Assembly (NCBI GenBank): GCA_964468205.1
Contig: CAYXVG010000030.1
Coordinates: 1-64,000 of the forward strand
Length of the DNA: 64,000 nt
From: CAWELS01 sp964468205
GTDB taxonomy: Bacteria > Acidobacteriota > Terriglobia > Bryobacterales > Bryobacteraceae
Direction of reading: 5' to 3'
The first letter of the stretch is position 1; the number at the start of each line of letters is the position of its first letter. Made by a program: the position numbers and the translations under genes. The notes below the pieces were generated by a model that was not told the DNA's origin, did no database searches, and was given only the letters and a program-made list of their open reading frames with translations. This document shows positions 31,537-40,564 of the stretch, one piece after another.

Positions 31537-32457
31537 TTAGACACCTCGAGGACGAAGACCGTCCAGCCACTGTCCGAGTTCCCCAGGAAGCGGCGCTTCG
31601 ACAATGACTTCATGCCCGTTGGCGGGGCTTACGAACCGGATCCGATGGGCATGAAGGAAGTATCGCTCCAGCCCCGGTTGGCCCTCTATTCGCGGCGGCG
31701 CGCCGTAGAGGGTGTCCCCGGCGACAGGGTAACCAATCGAGGAGAGGTGGACGCGAATCTGGTGGGTCCGGCCGGTACTGATCCGGACCTCCAGGTAGGT
31801 CGCCCTCGCGAAACGCTCGATGACACGAAACGTAGTAAGGGCGGAGCGCCCGTGCTCCAGACGCGCCGTCATCCTGGTGCGGCGGCGGGGATCGCGCGTA
31901 ATCGGCCGGTCCACCCGCCCTGTCTCCTGCTCGATCCGTCCGTGCACCAGAGCGAGATAGACCTTCTCGACGCTCCGGCTCGAAAACTGGCGGGCAAGAG
32001 CCCTGTGAGCCTGGTCAGTCCGCGCGACAAGGATTACGCCGCTGGTAAGCTTGTCCAGCCGGTGGACGATGCCAGGCCGGAGATCTCCGCCAACCCGCGA
32101 GAGCTGCCCAAAATGGTGGAGCAAGGCGTTGACCATTGTGCCAGAGTGGGTTCCGGCGCCGGCGTGAACCACCATTCCGGCCGGTTTGTCCACGGCAATC
32201 ACCCCCTCATCCTCGTAGAGAATCCGGAGGGGCAAGTCTTCGGGAGCGGCCTTCAGCGGCGGCGGAGCCGCCGGTTCCACTTCGATCACTTCGCCTCCTC
32301 GCAACCCCAAAGAAGGCTTGGCGGGCTTGCCGTCAACGCGAATCCGGCCTTCCTTAATCCAAGTCTGAAGCCGGGCCCGGCTATACTCGGGAAGCTCCGC
32401 CTGGAGAAATAGGTCAAGCCGCTCTTGGCGTTTACCGGCCTGTAACCGTAAGATCAA
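31537..32457 (-). CDS. rluD: RluD-type 23S rRNA pseudouridine synthase
   Basis: This 306-residue protein has an N-terminal S4 RNA-binding domain (QERLDLFLQAELPEYSRARLQTWIKEGRIRVDG) and a pseudouridine synthase domain with the catalytic Asp in VHRLDKLTSG (Asp135). RluD-type enzymes modify helix 69 of 23S rRNA. Family members usually read HRLDKDTSG; here the residue after Lys is Leu. The start is a TTG at 32457, supported by AAGGAG five bases upstream. Divergent from galU with only 32 bases between. Confidence 0.9.
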   Translation of the reverse strand: MILRLQAGKRQERLDLFLQAELPEYSRARLQTWIKEGRIRVDGKPAKPSLGLRGGEVIEVEPAAPPPLKAAPEDLPLRILYEDEGVIAVDKPAGMVVHAGAGTHSGTMVNALLHHFGQLSRVGGDLRPGIVHRLDKLTSGVILVARTDQAHRALARQFSSRSVEKVYLALVHGRIEQETGRVDRPITRDPRRRTRMTARLEHGRSALTTFRVIERFARATYLEVRISTGRTHQIRVHLSSIGYPVAGDTLYGAPPRIEGQPGLERYFLHAHRIRFVSPANGHEVIVEAPLPGELGQWLDGLRPRGV

Positions 32458-32489
32458 TCAAACTCCTTGCTTCGTTATATAGTTTAGGG

Positions 32490-33374
32490 GTGATCAGTAG
32501 CGCAATCGTTCCCGTCGCCGGCCACGGTACGCGTCTGCTCCCGGCCACCAAGTCCCAACCCAAGGAGATGTTGCCGGTCGCCCGGAAACCGATTGTGCAA
32601 TACGTGGCGGAAGAGCTGGTGGCCAACGGGGTCAGCGACATTCTGATGGTCACGGGAAGAAACAAGAACTCCATCGAGAATCACTTCGACAGCGACCCGC
32701 ATTTGACGCGCACACTGACAAAGGCAAAAAAGGACGACCTGCTGAAAGAGCTGGAGTTTGAGGGTCTCGGCGCCCATCTCTACTACACGCGGCAGCGGGA
32801 ACAAAAGGGGCTCGGCGACGCAATTCTCTGCGGCGAAAGTTTTGCCGGAGAGCAGCCGTTCGTAGTGGCGCTCGGAGACTCAATACTGGGTCTCCATGCC
32901 CAGTCAAGAACTGTTAGCAACATGATCGAGCTGTTCGAGGGCCGGCGAGCCAGTTGCGTGATCGCGGTGGAGGAGGTCCCCCAGGATCAAACAGGCCACT
33001 ACGGGATCATCGAACCGATTGACGGAGAGGACACTTGCTACCGCGTGCGCAATCTGGTGGAGAAACCGGCGCCGGAGTCCGCGCCCAGCCGCCTCGCCAT
33101 CGCCGGACGGTATATCTTCTCGCCGACCATCTTTGACATGATCCGGGACGTGGAGCCGGACAAGCGGGGTGAAATCCAGCTTACCGACGCCATTCAGCGG
33201 ATGTGCGAAGAGGGCCGCCGCGTGCTCGCCTACCGACTCCCCCCTGGGGAACGGCGTTACGACATCGGAAATTTCCCGAGCTACTTCGAAACGTTCGTCG
33301 AGTTCGCCCTCGCGGATCCGTTGTACGGGAAAGAGTTCCGTAAGGCCGTGGAGAGGCTGCTGGAGAATACGTAA
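32490..33374 (+). CDS. galU: UTP-glucose-1-phosphate uridylyltransferase
   Basis: GalU makes UDP-glucose from UTP and glucose-1-phosphate for polysaccharide and lipopolysaccharide synthesis. The 294-residue protein has the nucleotide-binding signature VPVAGHGTRLLPATKSQPKEMLPV, the VVALGDSI block and VEKPAPESAPSRLAIAGRYI. Length is normal. The start is GTG 32490. It is followed without a gap by a membrane glycosyltransferase gene, so UDP-glucose supply and use may be linked. Confidence 0.93.
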   Translation: MISSAIVPVAGHGTRLLPATKSQPKEMLPVARKPIVQYVAEELVANGVSDILMVTGRNKNSIENHFDSDPHLTRTLTKAKKDDLLKELEFEGLGAHLYYTRQREQKGLGDAILCGESFAGEQPFVVALGDSILGLHAQSRTVSNMIELFEGRRASCVIAVEEVPQDQTGHYGIIEPIDGEDTCYRVRNLVEKPAPESAPSRLAIAGRYIFSPTIFDMIRDVEPDKRGEIQLTDAIQRMCEEGRRVLAYRLPPGERRYDIGNFPSYFETFVEFALADPLYGKEFRKAVERLLENT

Positions 33375-34787
33375 GTGCGCGTCCGCGCGGTATTCGGTCT
33401 GATCTTCGCAATCACCTTCGCCGCGCGGCTTTGCCATCTCCGGATTCTCTGGATTGAGGAGTGCTACCCGGCAGCCGGGGCGATTCAGGCACTCTGGGGC
33501 AAACTGCCGTACCGGGATTTCTGGTTTGACAAGCCGCCACTACCGATCGGGCTTTATGTTCTTTGGGGCGGCGCTGACGGGCTGCCGCTTCGCCTGGCCG
33601 GAGCGCTGTTCGTCACTCTCACGGCATGGCTGCTTTTCCGGTTCGCGCGGGAGAAATGGGGGGAGGACGAGGGGCTGATCTGCGCGGCTCTGACGGCCTT
33701 CTTCCTCACCTTCGGCATTCCGTCCGCCGTAATGGCCATGGCTCCCGATTTGCTGCTGGTGGCGCCGCACGCGGCCGCCGTGTACATGGCTTGGCGCCGG
33801 CAGCCCTTCTGGAGCGGCGTGCTGGCAGGCGTGGCGATGCTCACGCACACGAAAGGCGTTTACGTTCTCGCGGCATGTCTTCTCTGGCAATATAAGTCCG
33901 TCGCCGTGGTGGCCGCCGGATTCTTGCTGCCAAACTCTGTTGCACTTTTCTGGCTCCTCTTGAGCGGGTCGCTGGGAGCATATTGGCAGCAGGTATGGGA
34001 ATGGGGCATGCTGTACGCGCGAGACACCTTCGTCGGAGACCCGGTCGGCGAAGGCCTGCGGCGGACCGCAAACTGGGCCGGATTTCATGCGCTCCTGCTG
34101 GCCGCCGGCGGTTGGTACTGGTGGCGGGAGAAAGATGGCGATTCGCGCCGCCTGCTCCTCTGGGCGCTGATCTCGGTAGCCGGAGTGGCCGCCGGGTGGC
34201 GATTCTTTCCGCGGTACTATTTCCAGTTGCTTCCGGTCTTCCTTCTCGCTGCCGCGCGGGGCTTGACTCTGCTCGGCCGCCGCCGTGCACTCGCCGTTTC
34301 GGTATTGCTACTGATTCCGTTTTTCCGGTTTGCACCCAGATATGTGGACTTGGCCGGAGACCTGATCACGGGGGACCAACATGAGTGGCGCGATCTCGCC
34401 ATGTACGAGGGGAGCCGAAAGACGGCCACCCGCTTCATTAACGCCGGAACGCATCAGGACACCCTGCTTGTCTGGGGCTACCGGCCCGACATTTTCGTGC
34501 TGACCCGAATGCGGGCGGGGACGCCCTTCCTCGACTCGCAGCCGCTGACTGGAGTGATCGCAGACCGGCATTTGTTCGAAACCGTGCCCACAGCTCCGAA
34601 AATGGCCGCTGAGAACCGCCAGAGATTGACCCAGAGCAAGCCGAGCTTCATCGTCGACGGGCTTGGCGTCTACAACCCTGCCCTGGCAATCGAGGCATAT
34701 CCAGGCTTGCAGCCCTGGCTGGAGGAGTACTTTGAGCTGTGGCGCGACGAATCGGCAGTGGTCTATCAGAGAAGAGCAGAACACTGA
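33375..34787 (+). CDS. GT-C-fold membrane glycosyltransferase (ArnT/PMT-like)
   Basis: This 470-residue integral membrane protein starts at GTG 33375, immediately after galU. It has 10-12 hydrophobic segments, an acidic motif in the first periplasmic loop (WIEECYPAAGAIQALWGKLPYRDFWFDKPPLP) typical of GT-C enzymes that use polyprenyl-phosphate sugars, and a soluble C-terminal periplasmic part (from ~residue 325). It probably adds a sugar to a protein, lipid or glycan at the outer face of the inner membrane. The acceptor is unknown. Translationally linked to galU. Confidence 0.8.
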   Translation: MRVRAVFGLIFAITFAARLCHLRILWIEECYPAAGAIQALWGKLPYRDFWFDKPPLPIGLYVLWGGADGLPLRLAGALFVTLTAWLLFRFAREKWGEDEGLICAALTAFFLTFGIPSAVMAMAPDLLLVAPHAAAVYMAWRRQPFWSGVLAGVAMLTHTKGVYVLAACLLWQYKSVAVVAAGFLLPNSVALFWLLLSGSLGAYWQQVWEWGMLYARDTFVGDPVGEGLRRTANWAGFHALLLAAGGWYWWREKDGDSRRLLLWALISVAGVAAGWRFFPRYYFQLLPVFLLAAARGLTLLGRRRALAVSVLLLIPFFRFAPRYVDLAGDLITGDQHEWRDLAMYEGSRKTATRFINAGTHQDTLLVWGYRPDIFVLTRMRAGTPFLDSQPLTGVIADRHLFETVPTAPKMAAENRQRLTQSKPSFIVDGLGVYNPALAIEAYPGLQPWLEEYFELWRDESAVVYQRRAEH

Positions 34788-34870
34788 CCGGCGTGGGCGT
34801 CTTGACGGCAGCGGGAAACACTTCCGACGGACTTTGCTCCACCCAACCGCGGCCAGAGTCAGGAAACCGC

Positions 34871-35296
34871 TCAGCCCGTCTCGCGGACACGCTTGCTGAT
34901 GGCATCCAGCAAACCGTTGACGAAAGGAATGGATTGGGGGTCACAGTAACGTTCGGCAATCTGCAGAGCCTCCTTGATGGCGACCGGAGGAGGGGTCCGC
35001 AGATAAGCCATGTCGTAGGCGGCGAGGCGGATCAGATTCCGATCCACGACGGCCATGCGCCCCAAACGCCAGTTTCGCGAGCATTCCTCAATGAGGCCAT
35101 CAATCTCGCGGCCCTTGAGGTTCACTCCGCTGACGAGCTCGTCAGCGAACAGATCCCGTTCGCCGGCTGGTTCCGCATCCTCCGAAGCGAGCGAACCGTA
35201 GTAGGCTTCGAGGGCGTCCTCGACCGATTGATTCCGCACGTCCTTCAGATAAAGAATCTGGAGGGCCTTTTCGCGGGACCGGCGCCGGGATGCCAT
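34871..35296 (-). CDS. nusB: Transcription antitermination factor NusB
   Basis: This 141-residue helical protein binds boxA RNA with NusE (S10) and permits antitermination of rRNA operons. The family blocks SREKALQILYLKD, VSGVNLKGREIDGLIEE, NWRLGRMAVVDRNLIRLAAYDM and PVAIKEALQIAERYC and the closing FVNGLLDAIS are present. ribH lies 9 bases upstream, the common ribH-nusB arrangement. Convergent with the galU-linked glycosyltransferase gene. Confidence 0.95.
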   Translation of the reverse strand: MASRRRSREKALQILYLKDVRNQSVEDALEAYYGSLASEDAEPAGERDLFADELVSGVNLKGREIDGLIEECSRNWRLGRMAVVDRNLIRLAAYDMAYLRTPPPVAIKEALQIAERYCDPQSIPFVNGLLDAISKRVRETG

Positions 35297-35305
35297 CTTG
35301 GACGC

Positions 35306-35782
35306 TTACGAACTGCGTAGGGCTTTCATGAGGTTCGCCATCTCGATGCCGGCCATGGCTGCCTCAAAGCCCTTATTCCCTTGTTTGGCCCCGGCGCGGT
35401 CGATAGCCTGTTCCAGCGAATTGGTTGTCAAAACACCAAAAGCCACCGGGACGCCGCTTTCGAGCGAAGTCTGAGCCAAGCCTTTGGTCGCCTCAGCGGC
35501 AATGTGGTCGAAGTGCGGCGTATCGCCCCGGATAACGGCGCTGAGGCAGACGAGGACATCGTGGCGCTTCTGACCCACGATTTCCTTGGCCACAACCGGC
35601 ATCTCCCATGAGCCCGGTACGCGGACGATCTCGATGTCTCCCGCGGAGGCTCCGGACCGGGACAAGGCGTCCAGAGCGCCGGTAAGCAGACGCTCCGTGA
35701 CAAAGCTGTTGTAGCGGCCGACAAGGATCGCAACCTTCAGACCTGCCGCGCTAAGATTTCCTTCGGTGACCTTGTGTGACAT
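35306..35782 (-). CDS. ribH: 6,7-dimethyl-8-ribityllumazine synthase
   Basis: RibH condenses 5-amino-6-ribitylamino-uracil with 3,4-dihydroxybutanone phosphate in riboflavin synthesis. The 158-residue protein has the family blocks VAILVGRYNSFVTERLLTGA, VPGSWEMPV, AVIRGDTPHFDHIAAEATKGL with the catalytic His, and PVAFGVLTTNSLEQAIDRAG. The C-terminal AAMAGIEMANLM is normal. The next gene, nusB, is in the same unit. Confidence 0.95.
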   Translation of the reverse strand: MSHKVTEGNLSAAGLKVAILVGRYNSFVTERLLTGALDALSRSGASAGDIEIVRVPGSWEMPVVAKEIVGQKRHDVLVCLSAVIRGDTPHFDHIAAEATKGLAQTSLESGVPVAFGVLTTNSLEQAIDRAGAKQGNKGFEAAMAGIEMANLMKALRSS

Positions 35783-35843
35783 AGGTGTAACTCACCCGCC
35801 AACTCGTGGCGTGGGATAATCAGAGGTAGCTCTATCTTACCGC

Positions 35844-37649
35844 ATGGACCCAGCCCTGATTCGGAACTTCAGTATCATCGCGCACATCGACCACGGGAAG
35901 TCGACCCTCGCCGACCGCCTGCTCGAATACACCGGGACGCTGAGTGACCGGGAAATGTACGAGCAGGTCCTCGACAATATGGATCTGGAGCGCGAACGGG
36001 GGATCACCATCAAAGCCCATGCCGTCCGCCTCTCCTATGTAGCGGGCGACGGCCAGACCTATCAGCTCAATCTGATCGACACTCCGGGGCATGTGGACTT
36101 CAGCTACGAAGTGTCGCGCAGCCTGCAGGCTTGTGAAGGCGCGCTGCTATTGGTCGACGCCTCCCAGGGGGTGGAAGCGCAGACGCTGGCGAATACTTAC
36201 CTGGCCCTGCACCACAATCTGGAGATCATCCCGGTGATCAACAAGATCGATCTGCCATCCGCGGAACCCGACAAGGTTCGCGAGCAGATCGAGGAGGTAA
36301 TCGGCCTTGACGGCAGCAGTGCCATTCTCGCCAGTGCAAAGCAGGGAACAGGTGTCCAGGAGATACTCGAATCCATCGTTCACCTCACACCGCCTCCCAA
36401 GGGAGACCCCGGCGCTCCGCTTCGCGCGCTGATATTTGATTCGTGGTTCGACCCTTATCGCGGCGTGATTACATTGCTGCGCGTGATTGACGGATCCGTT
36501 CGCGTGGGCCAGCGCATCCGCTTGATGGCTCTTGGTAAGGAGTTCGAGGTGGACGGGCTTGGCTACCAGACTCCCAAGCGCATCGCTTGTCAGGAACTGA
36601 CGGCCGGAGAAGTCGGCTTTATGTTCGCCAACATCAAAACCGTCTCCGACGCTCAGATCGGCGATACAGTCACAGACGCCGCGACGCCGGCCGCCGCGGC
36701 TCTCCCCGGTTTTGAAGAAACCAAGCCAATGGTTTTCGCCGGCCTCTATCCAGTGGAGTCCCATCTCCACGCCGAACTGCGCGACGCCCTGGAAAAACTC
36801 CGTCTGAACGACAGCGCCTTCACGTTCGAACCGGAGAGTTCGGCGGCGCTCGGATTCGGATTCCGCTGCGGCTTCCTCGGCCTGCTACACCTCGAAATCG
36901 TCCAGGAGCGTCTGGAGCGTGAGTTCGAGTTCAACTTAATTACCACGGCTCCGAGTGTGCTCTATGAAGTGACCAAGAAAAGCGGCGCCGCCGTCGAGGT
37001 GGATAACCCCGCCAAATGGCCCGACCCCTCCGAAATCGCCCAGGTCGAGGAGCCAATCATCGAGGCAAGCGTCATAACCCGGGAAGAACACATCGGCGAG
37101 ATTCTGAAGCTGCTCGAAGAGAAGCGGGGTGAGCAGAAGAAGTTCGAGTATCTTGGCGCCGCCCGGGTCATGCTCACCTATGAGCTTCCCCTCAACGAGA
37201 TCGTGATGGACTTCTATGACCGGCTGAAGTCCGCCTCTCGCGGCTACGCCTCGCTGGACTACCACCTGGCCGGCCATCGGGTCTCGCCGATGGTGAAGCT
37301 CGATGTCCTTGTGGCCGGCGATCCGGTGGATGCGCTTTCGGTTATCGTGCACCGGGATTTCGCCTTTGACCGGGGCAAGGAGCTGATCCACCGCCTACGA
37401 AAGCTGATTCCGCGGCAAATGTTCGAGGTGGCGCTGCAGGCGGCTATTGGCAACAAAATTGTCGCCCGCGAAACGATCCCCGCCATGCGCAAGAACGTCA
37501 CCGCGAAGTGCTACGGCGGCGACATTACCCGCAAACGCAAACTCCTCGAGAAACAGAAGGAGGGCAAGCGCCGGATGAAGCGCGTGGGCAGGGTGGAGAT
37601 CCCGCAGGAAGCCTTCCTGTCGGTCCTCCAGGTGGGTAATAACAAGTAG
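35844..37649 (+). CDS. lepA: Elongation factor 4 (LepA)
   Basis: LepA is a ribosome-dependent GTPase that back-translocates or remodels stalled ribosomes. The 601-residue protein has AHIDHGKSTLADRLLE, RERGITIKA, DTPGHVDFSYEVSRSL, NKIDLPSA, domain IV and the LepA C-terminal domain (NVTAKCYGGDITRKRKLLEKQKEGKRRMKRVG). Length is the family norm. It is a single gene with ribH on the opposite strand, so the two promoters share the 61-bp gap. Confidence 0.96.
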   Translation: MDPALIRNFSIIAHIDHGKSTLADRLLEYTGTLSDREMYEQVLDNMDLERERGITIKAHAVRLSYVAGDGQTYQLNLIDTPGHVDFSYEVSRSLQACEGALLLVDASQGVEAQTLANTYLALHHNLEIIPVINKIDLPSAEPDKVREQIEEVIGLDGSSAILASAKQGTGVQEILESIVHLTPPPKGDPGAPLRALIFDSWFDPYRGVITLLRVIDGSVRVGQRIRLMALGKEFEVDGLGYQTPKRIACQELTAGEVGFMFANIKTVSDAQIGDTVTDAATPAAAALPGFEETKPMVFAGLYPVESHLHAELRDALEKLRLNDSAFTFEPESSAALGFGFRCGFLGLLHLEIVQERLEREFEFNLITTAPSVLYEVTKKSGAAVEVDNPAKWPDPSEIAQVEEPIIEASVITREEHIGEILKLLEEKRGEQKKFEYLGAARVMLTYELPLNEIVMDFYDRLKSASRGYASLDYHLAGHRVSPMVKLDVLVAGDPVDALSVIVHRDFAFDRGKELIHRLRKLIPRQMFEVALQAAIGNKIVARETIPAMRKNVTAKCYGGDITRKRKLLEKQKEGKRRMKRVGRVEIPQEAFLSVLQVGNNK

Positions 37650-37661
37650 GAGCGCCGGCCG

Positions 37662-38021
37662 CTACCTCCCGGGCGCATCCCAGTTGTAGGTGCACTTCCG
37701 ATTCCTGGCGATGCTGCGATAAACCTTACGTCCTAGCCACCTGATCGGAGCAAGGCGCATGAGCGGGGCCAGCCAGAAGGTGAGCGGCAGGGCGCCGAGG
37801 GCTTCAACCACTGCATCGTAGCCGCCGTACAATTGCCCATTCATGCTCAATTTGAGCTCTTCATCGGTTTCCGAGGCGGAGATTCCGAGAGCGGCCAGCA
37901 GTGCTTCATTGCTGGATCCCTCGTACTGATGCTTACCACCGCGGTCGAGCGCCCGAAGCAGCCGGACGGAACGCCGGCAGAAGCCGCAGCGGTCGTCGTA
38001 GATTACAATGCCTTGGGCCAC
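37662..38021 (-). CDS. DCC/DUF393 thiol-disulfide-type protein
   Basis: This 119-residue protein has the DUF393 signature at its N-terminus (IVIYDDRCGFCRRSVRLLRAL): Asp-Asp, then a CxxC. The C-terminal helix-rich part (LWLAPLMRL-type, WLGRKVYRSIARNR) also fits. The family is annotated as thiol-disulfide oxidoreductase-like, with little experimental support. Its start (38021) directly abuts the stop of the upstream DUF3604 gene, so the two are coupled. Confidence 0.85.
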   Translation of the reverse strand: MAQGIVIYDDRCGFCRRSVRLLRALDRGGKHQYEGSSNEALLAALGISASETDEELKLSMNGQLYGGYDAVVEALGALPLTFWLAPLMRLAPIRWLGRKVYRSIARNRKCTYNWDAPGR

Positions 38022-40424
38022 TCAGTTCACCCAGACAGGGCTGGCGAACAGCTTGTTGGAATCGACCTGCTCGACCCGGAGGTAGTAGTAGTCCCCGGGC
38101 TTCACCACTTCCCTGTCCCTGTACTCATAAGTGATGTCCATCTGCCCGTCTGGATTTACAAACTCGAACTCGACAAAGAAGGCCGGCTCCACGCCCATCT
38201 TTTCCATGTAGCTGTGCTGATACCGTGGCGAGAGAATCCGGCCGGCGTGGAACTGCCGCTCTTTCAGCTCGGACAGCGGCTGTGAGACGTGAATCGGATC
38301 AAAAGCAGGCGGGTCGTCATATTCGAAATGAATCTCTCCCTCGGCGCCGGAGATGTCCACGAGCACTCCGTCGCGATCATTAGAAGCCGCGGAAGTGATC
38401 CACGACACCGTACGCTCGTCCTCTTGCTCGAAAAGCTCGAAGGCCTGGTCGCGGTGGACCACCTCCACCAGCTTGAGGGTTCCGGAGTCTACCCACAGCT
38501 TGCCTCTCGCTCGGGAGATAGCCGCCCGCCGCTGGTAGATGTTGTCGCCGAACACAACTCGGAGATGCTTGCCGGCCTGGCGTCCGGGGTGGATCGTATG
38601 AATGACCTCAGAGTTCTTCAACAGGTCGACTTTGAGGATCGGGGCAGTGCCCGAGAGCTTGGCCCGGATGTGCGCTTCGGTTTGAAGGCCGGGGGCAAGT
38701 TCGCCGCCCATCTGCTCGCCGTTCACAGAGAAGTCCGCCAGCATCCGCAGATTGCCTGTCGTGGCAAAAGCGCGCCGCTCATGGAGTCCATCCCAGATCG
38801 CCTGCCGGCTCTTGTCGTAAGCATAGACGCCTGCCAGAGGATTCGTCATTGTATAGATCAGTCCGGGATAGGAAATTCCCATCGAAGTCGTGTGCGTGTC
38901 GCCGGCGCCGATCGCGCCCAGCCGGAGTCCTGCCTTCAGATGCGCCTGCCAGGACTCCTCGAAGACCCCGTGCACCGACGCCACCTCGAAAAGCCTTTCG
39001 ATGCGCTGGTCGGGCGGGTGTGACCAGTCGGGCGGGCCACCACCGATGTGCGGGATCACCAGGGTGGGAACCTTCGCGAATTGAAGCGTCCGCAACATCT
39101 TGCCAACGGGAGCCATCGGATCCTTCGGGTCGAGGTCCATGGTGCTGGGCGCCGCGTCGGCGTTGTAGTAGATGTTGTGGTGCCCGCCGGCGTTTGTGCC
39201 GACGCTGTATTCGTAGCCTAGTATGGAGACGAGCCCTTCCCAACCGTTCATTAGTTTCGTGCTCTCTTGCAACTGCGGCCACTGGTCCGTGGGCCACCTC
39301 TCTCCGATGTGAAAACTCGGTCCGGTAACGCTGAGAGGCATGTGATGGGGACTCAGAGCCGCGAAGTCGAGCAGCCCCACGCGCCGCCCATACATGTAAA
39401 GCTCTTCGAAGACGCCACGCCCGTCATGCAGATATGTGTGCTGATGCAACTCTCCGAAATAAACGCGCCGCAGTGGATTCCGCTCCACCCAGATCGGATT
39501 GCTGGTTCCCTTGTAACGGCCGTCGGCTGTTTCCGCGGCGATGCGGTAGATCCCTGGGTTCTGCGCCACAAACTCCCGCGATATGTAGTGGAGCAGCTGC
39601 TCGTCGAAATGGAATTCGCCGCTGGAGATTCCCTCTGAAGTCACCCGGAACTCCAATCCGCGATGATCTCTCGCCAGGGAAACCCACTCATCGAGCGGAA
39701 CGATCTCGACCGGAAACTTCTCCCCGGCGTTGACAATCGATGGCGCCTGCACGCGCAACTTTGCCAACGGTCCACCGGTAACCCGCATGGCCACGTCCCC
39801 GGCGTATGCCTGGGGATGGCCTCCTTTCGTGATGACAACCCGGAAATTGAAGAGATTCTCCTCGTAGTGCTGCATCCTGACGCCCTGCGGGCCGCCGAGA
39901 TCGAAGACAACCTTTTCCCCCGCCGGCAGCGTTCCCTTCCGCACCGCCAGCGCCGCGCACTTGCGGTACGGAAAGACGCCAATCTCGTTTCTCTGAACCC
40001 AATTCGTGTACTTCAGCGTCTCAACCGTCACGCCGGCCGCGGAGACTTCCGCCGCGAAATGGGCCGGCGCGGCCGGGTCGTCTACCTGGAACTCCTCGGC
40101 GTCGCTAGTGAAGTGCTTCCAGATCTCCAGCTCCATGCCGGCTTCGATGGGCATGTCGCCCACGGTGTACTCGAAGCGTATGCGCTCCCGCTTGCCCGCC
40201 TCGACAACCGGAGCCGTAAGCAATCGAAGTTCACCGTAGAGCGGGAATCCTTCCGGAAAATATCCGCCTGGACGGAACTCCGTGCGCCGGGAAGCGGGGT
40301 CTGCTTCGCCGGTCTCCCGCGGCTGCGACGTCAGCCGGTCCACAGTGAACGCTCCAGCGGCGAGCAATAGCCCCGCCGGCAGCCAGCGAAGCGTTCGCAA
40401 CGAAGTCAGAGAGTCTGCCCACAT
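38022..40424 (-). CDS. Secreted DUF3604/PHP-like protein
   Basis: This ~800-residue protein has an uncleaved or cleaved N-terminal hydrophobic segment (WLPAGLLLAAGAFTV) after the basic start. The central part carries DUF3604 features related to PHP metal-dependent phosphoesterases: YFGELHQHTYLHDGRG, FAALSPHH, GYEYSVGTNAGGHHNIYY and GAGDTHT. The His and Asp clusters would bind metals. A C-terminal beta-rich region (YYYLRVEQVDSNKLFASPVWVN) resembles sugar-binding modules. Start at ATG 40424; a GTG two codons upstream is possible. Substrate unknown. Confidence 0.75.
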   Translation of the reverse strand: MWADSLTSLRTLRWLPAGLLLAAGAFTVDRLTSQPRETGEADPASRRTEFRPGGYFPEGFPLYGELRLLTAPVVEAGKRERIRFEYTVGDMPIEAGMELEIWKHFTSDAEEFQVDDPAAPAHFAAEVSAAGVTVETLKYTNWVQRNEIGVFPYRKCAALAVRKGTLPAGEKVVFDLGGPQGVRMQHYEENLFNFRVVITKGGHPQAYAGDVAMRVTGGPLAKLRVQAPSIVNAGEKFPVEIVPLDEWVSLARDHRGLEFRVTSEGISSGEFHFDEQLLHYISREFVAQNPGIYRIAAETADGRYKGTSNPIWVERNPLRRVYFGELHQHTYLHDGRGVFEELYMYGRRVGLLDFAALSPHHMPLSVTGPSFHIGERWPTDQWPQLQESTKLMNGWEGLVSILGYEYSVGTNAGGHHNIYYNADAAPSTMDLDPKDPMAPVGKMLRTLQFAKVPTLVIPHIGGGPPDWSHPPDQRIERLFEVASVHGVFEESWQAHLKAGLRLGAIGAGDTHTTSMGISYPGLIYTMTNPLAGVYAYDKSRQAIWDGLHERRAFATTGNLRMLADFSVNGEQMGGELAPGLQTEAHIRAKLSGTAPILKVDLLKNSEVIHTIHPGRQAGKHLRVVFGDNIYQRRAAISRARGKLWVDSGTLKLVEVVHRDQAFELFEQEDERTVSWITSAASNDRDGVLVDISGAEGEIHFEYDDPPAFDPIHVSQPLSELKERQFHAGRILSPRYQHSYMEKMGVEPAFFVEFEFVNPDGQMDITYEYRDREVVKPGDYYYLRVEQVDSNKLFASPVWVN

Positions 40425-40564
40425 GGTCACATTCTATGACAGGCAGCCGTGGTATCAATGGCGGCAACGCTGATTTCAACGTGGGCCGAACCATCGTCAC
40501 AACCGATGGAGTGATCCTCCGCCCCGGGGCAGAAAGGCTGCATGAAGGTGATGGATAGCAGGTG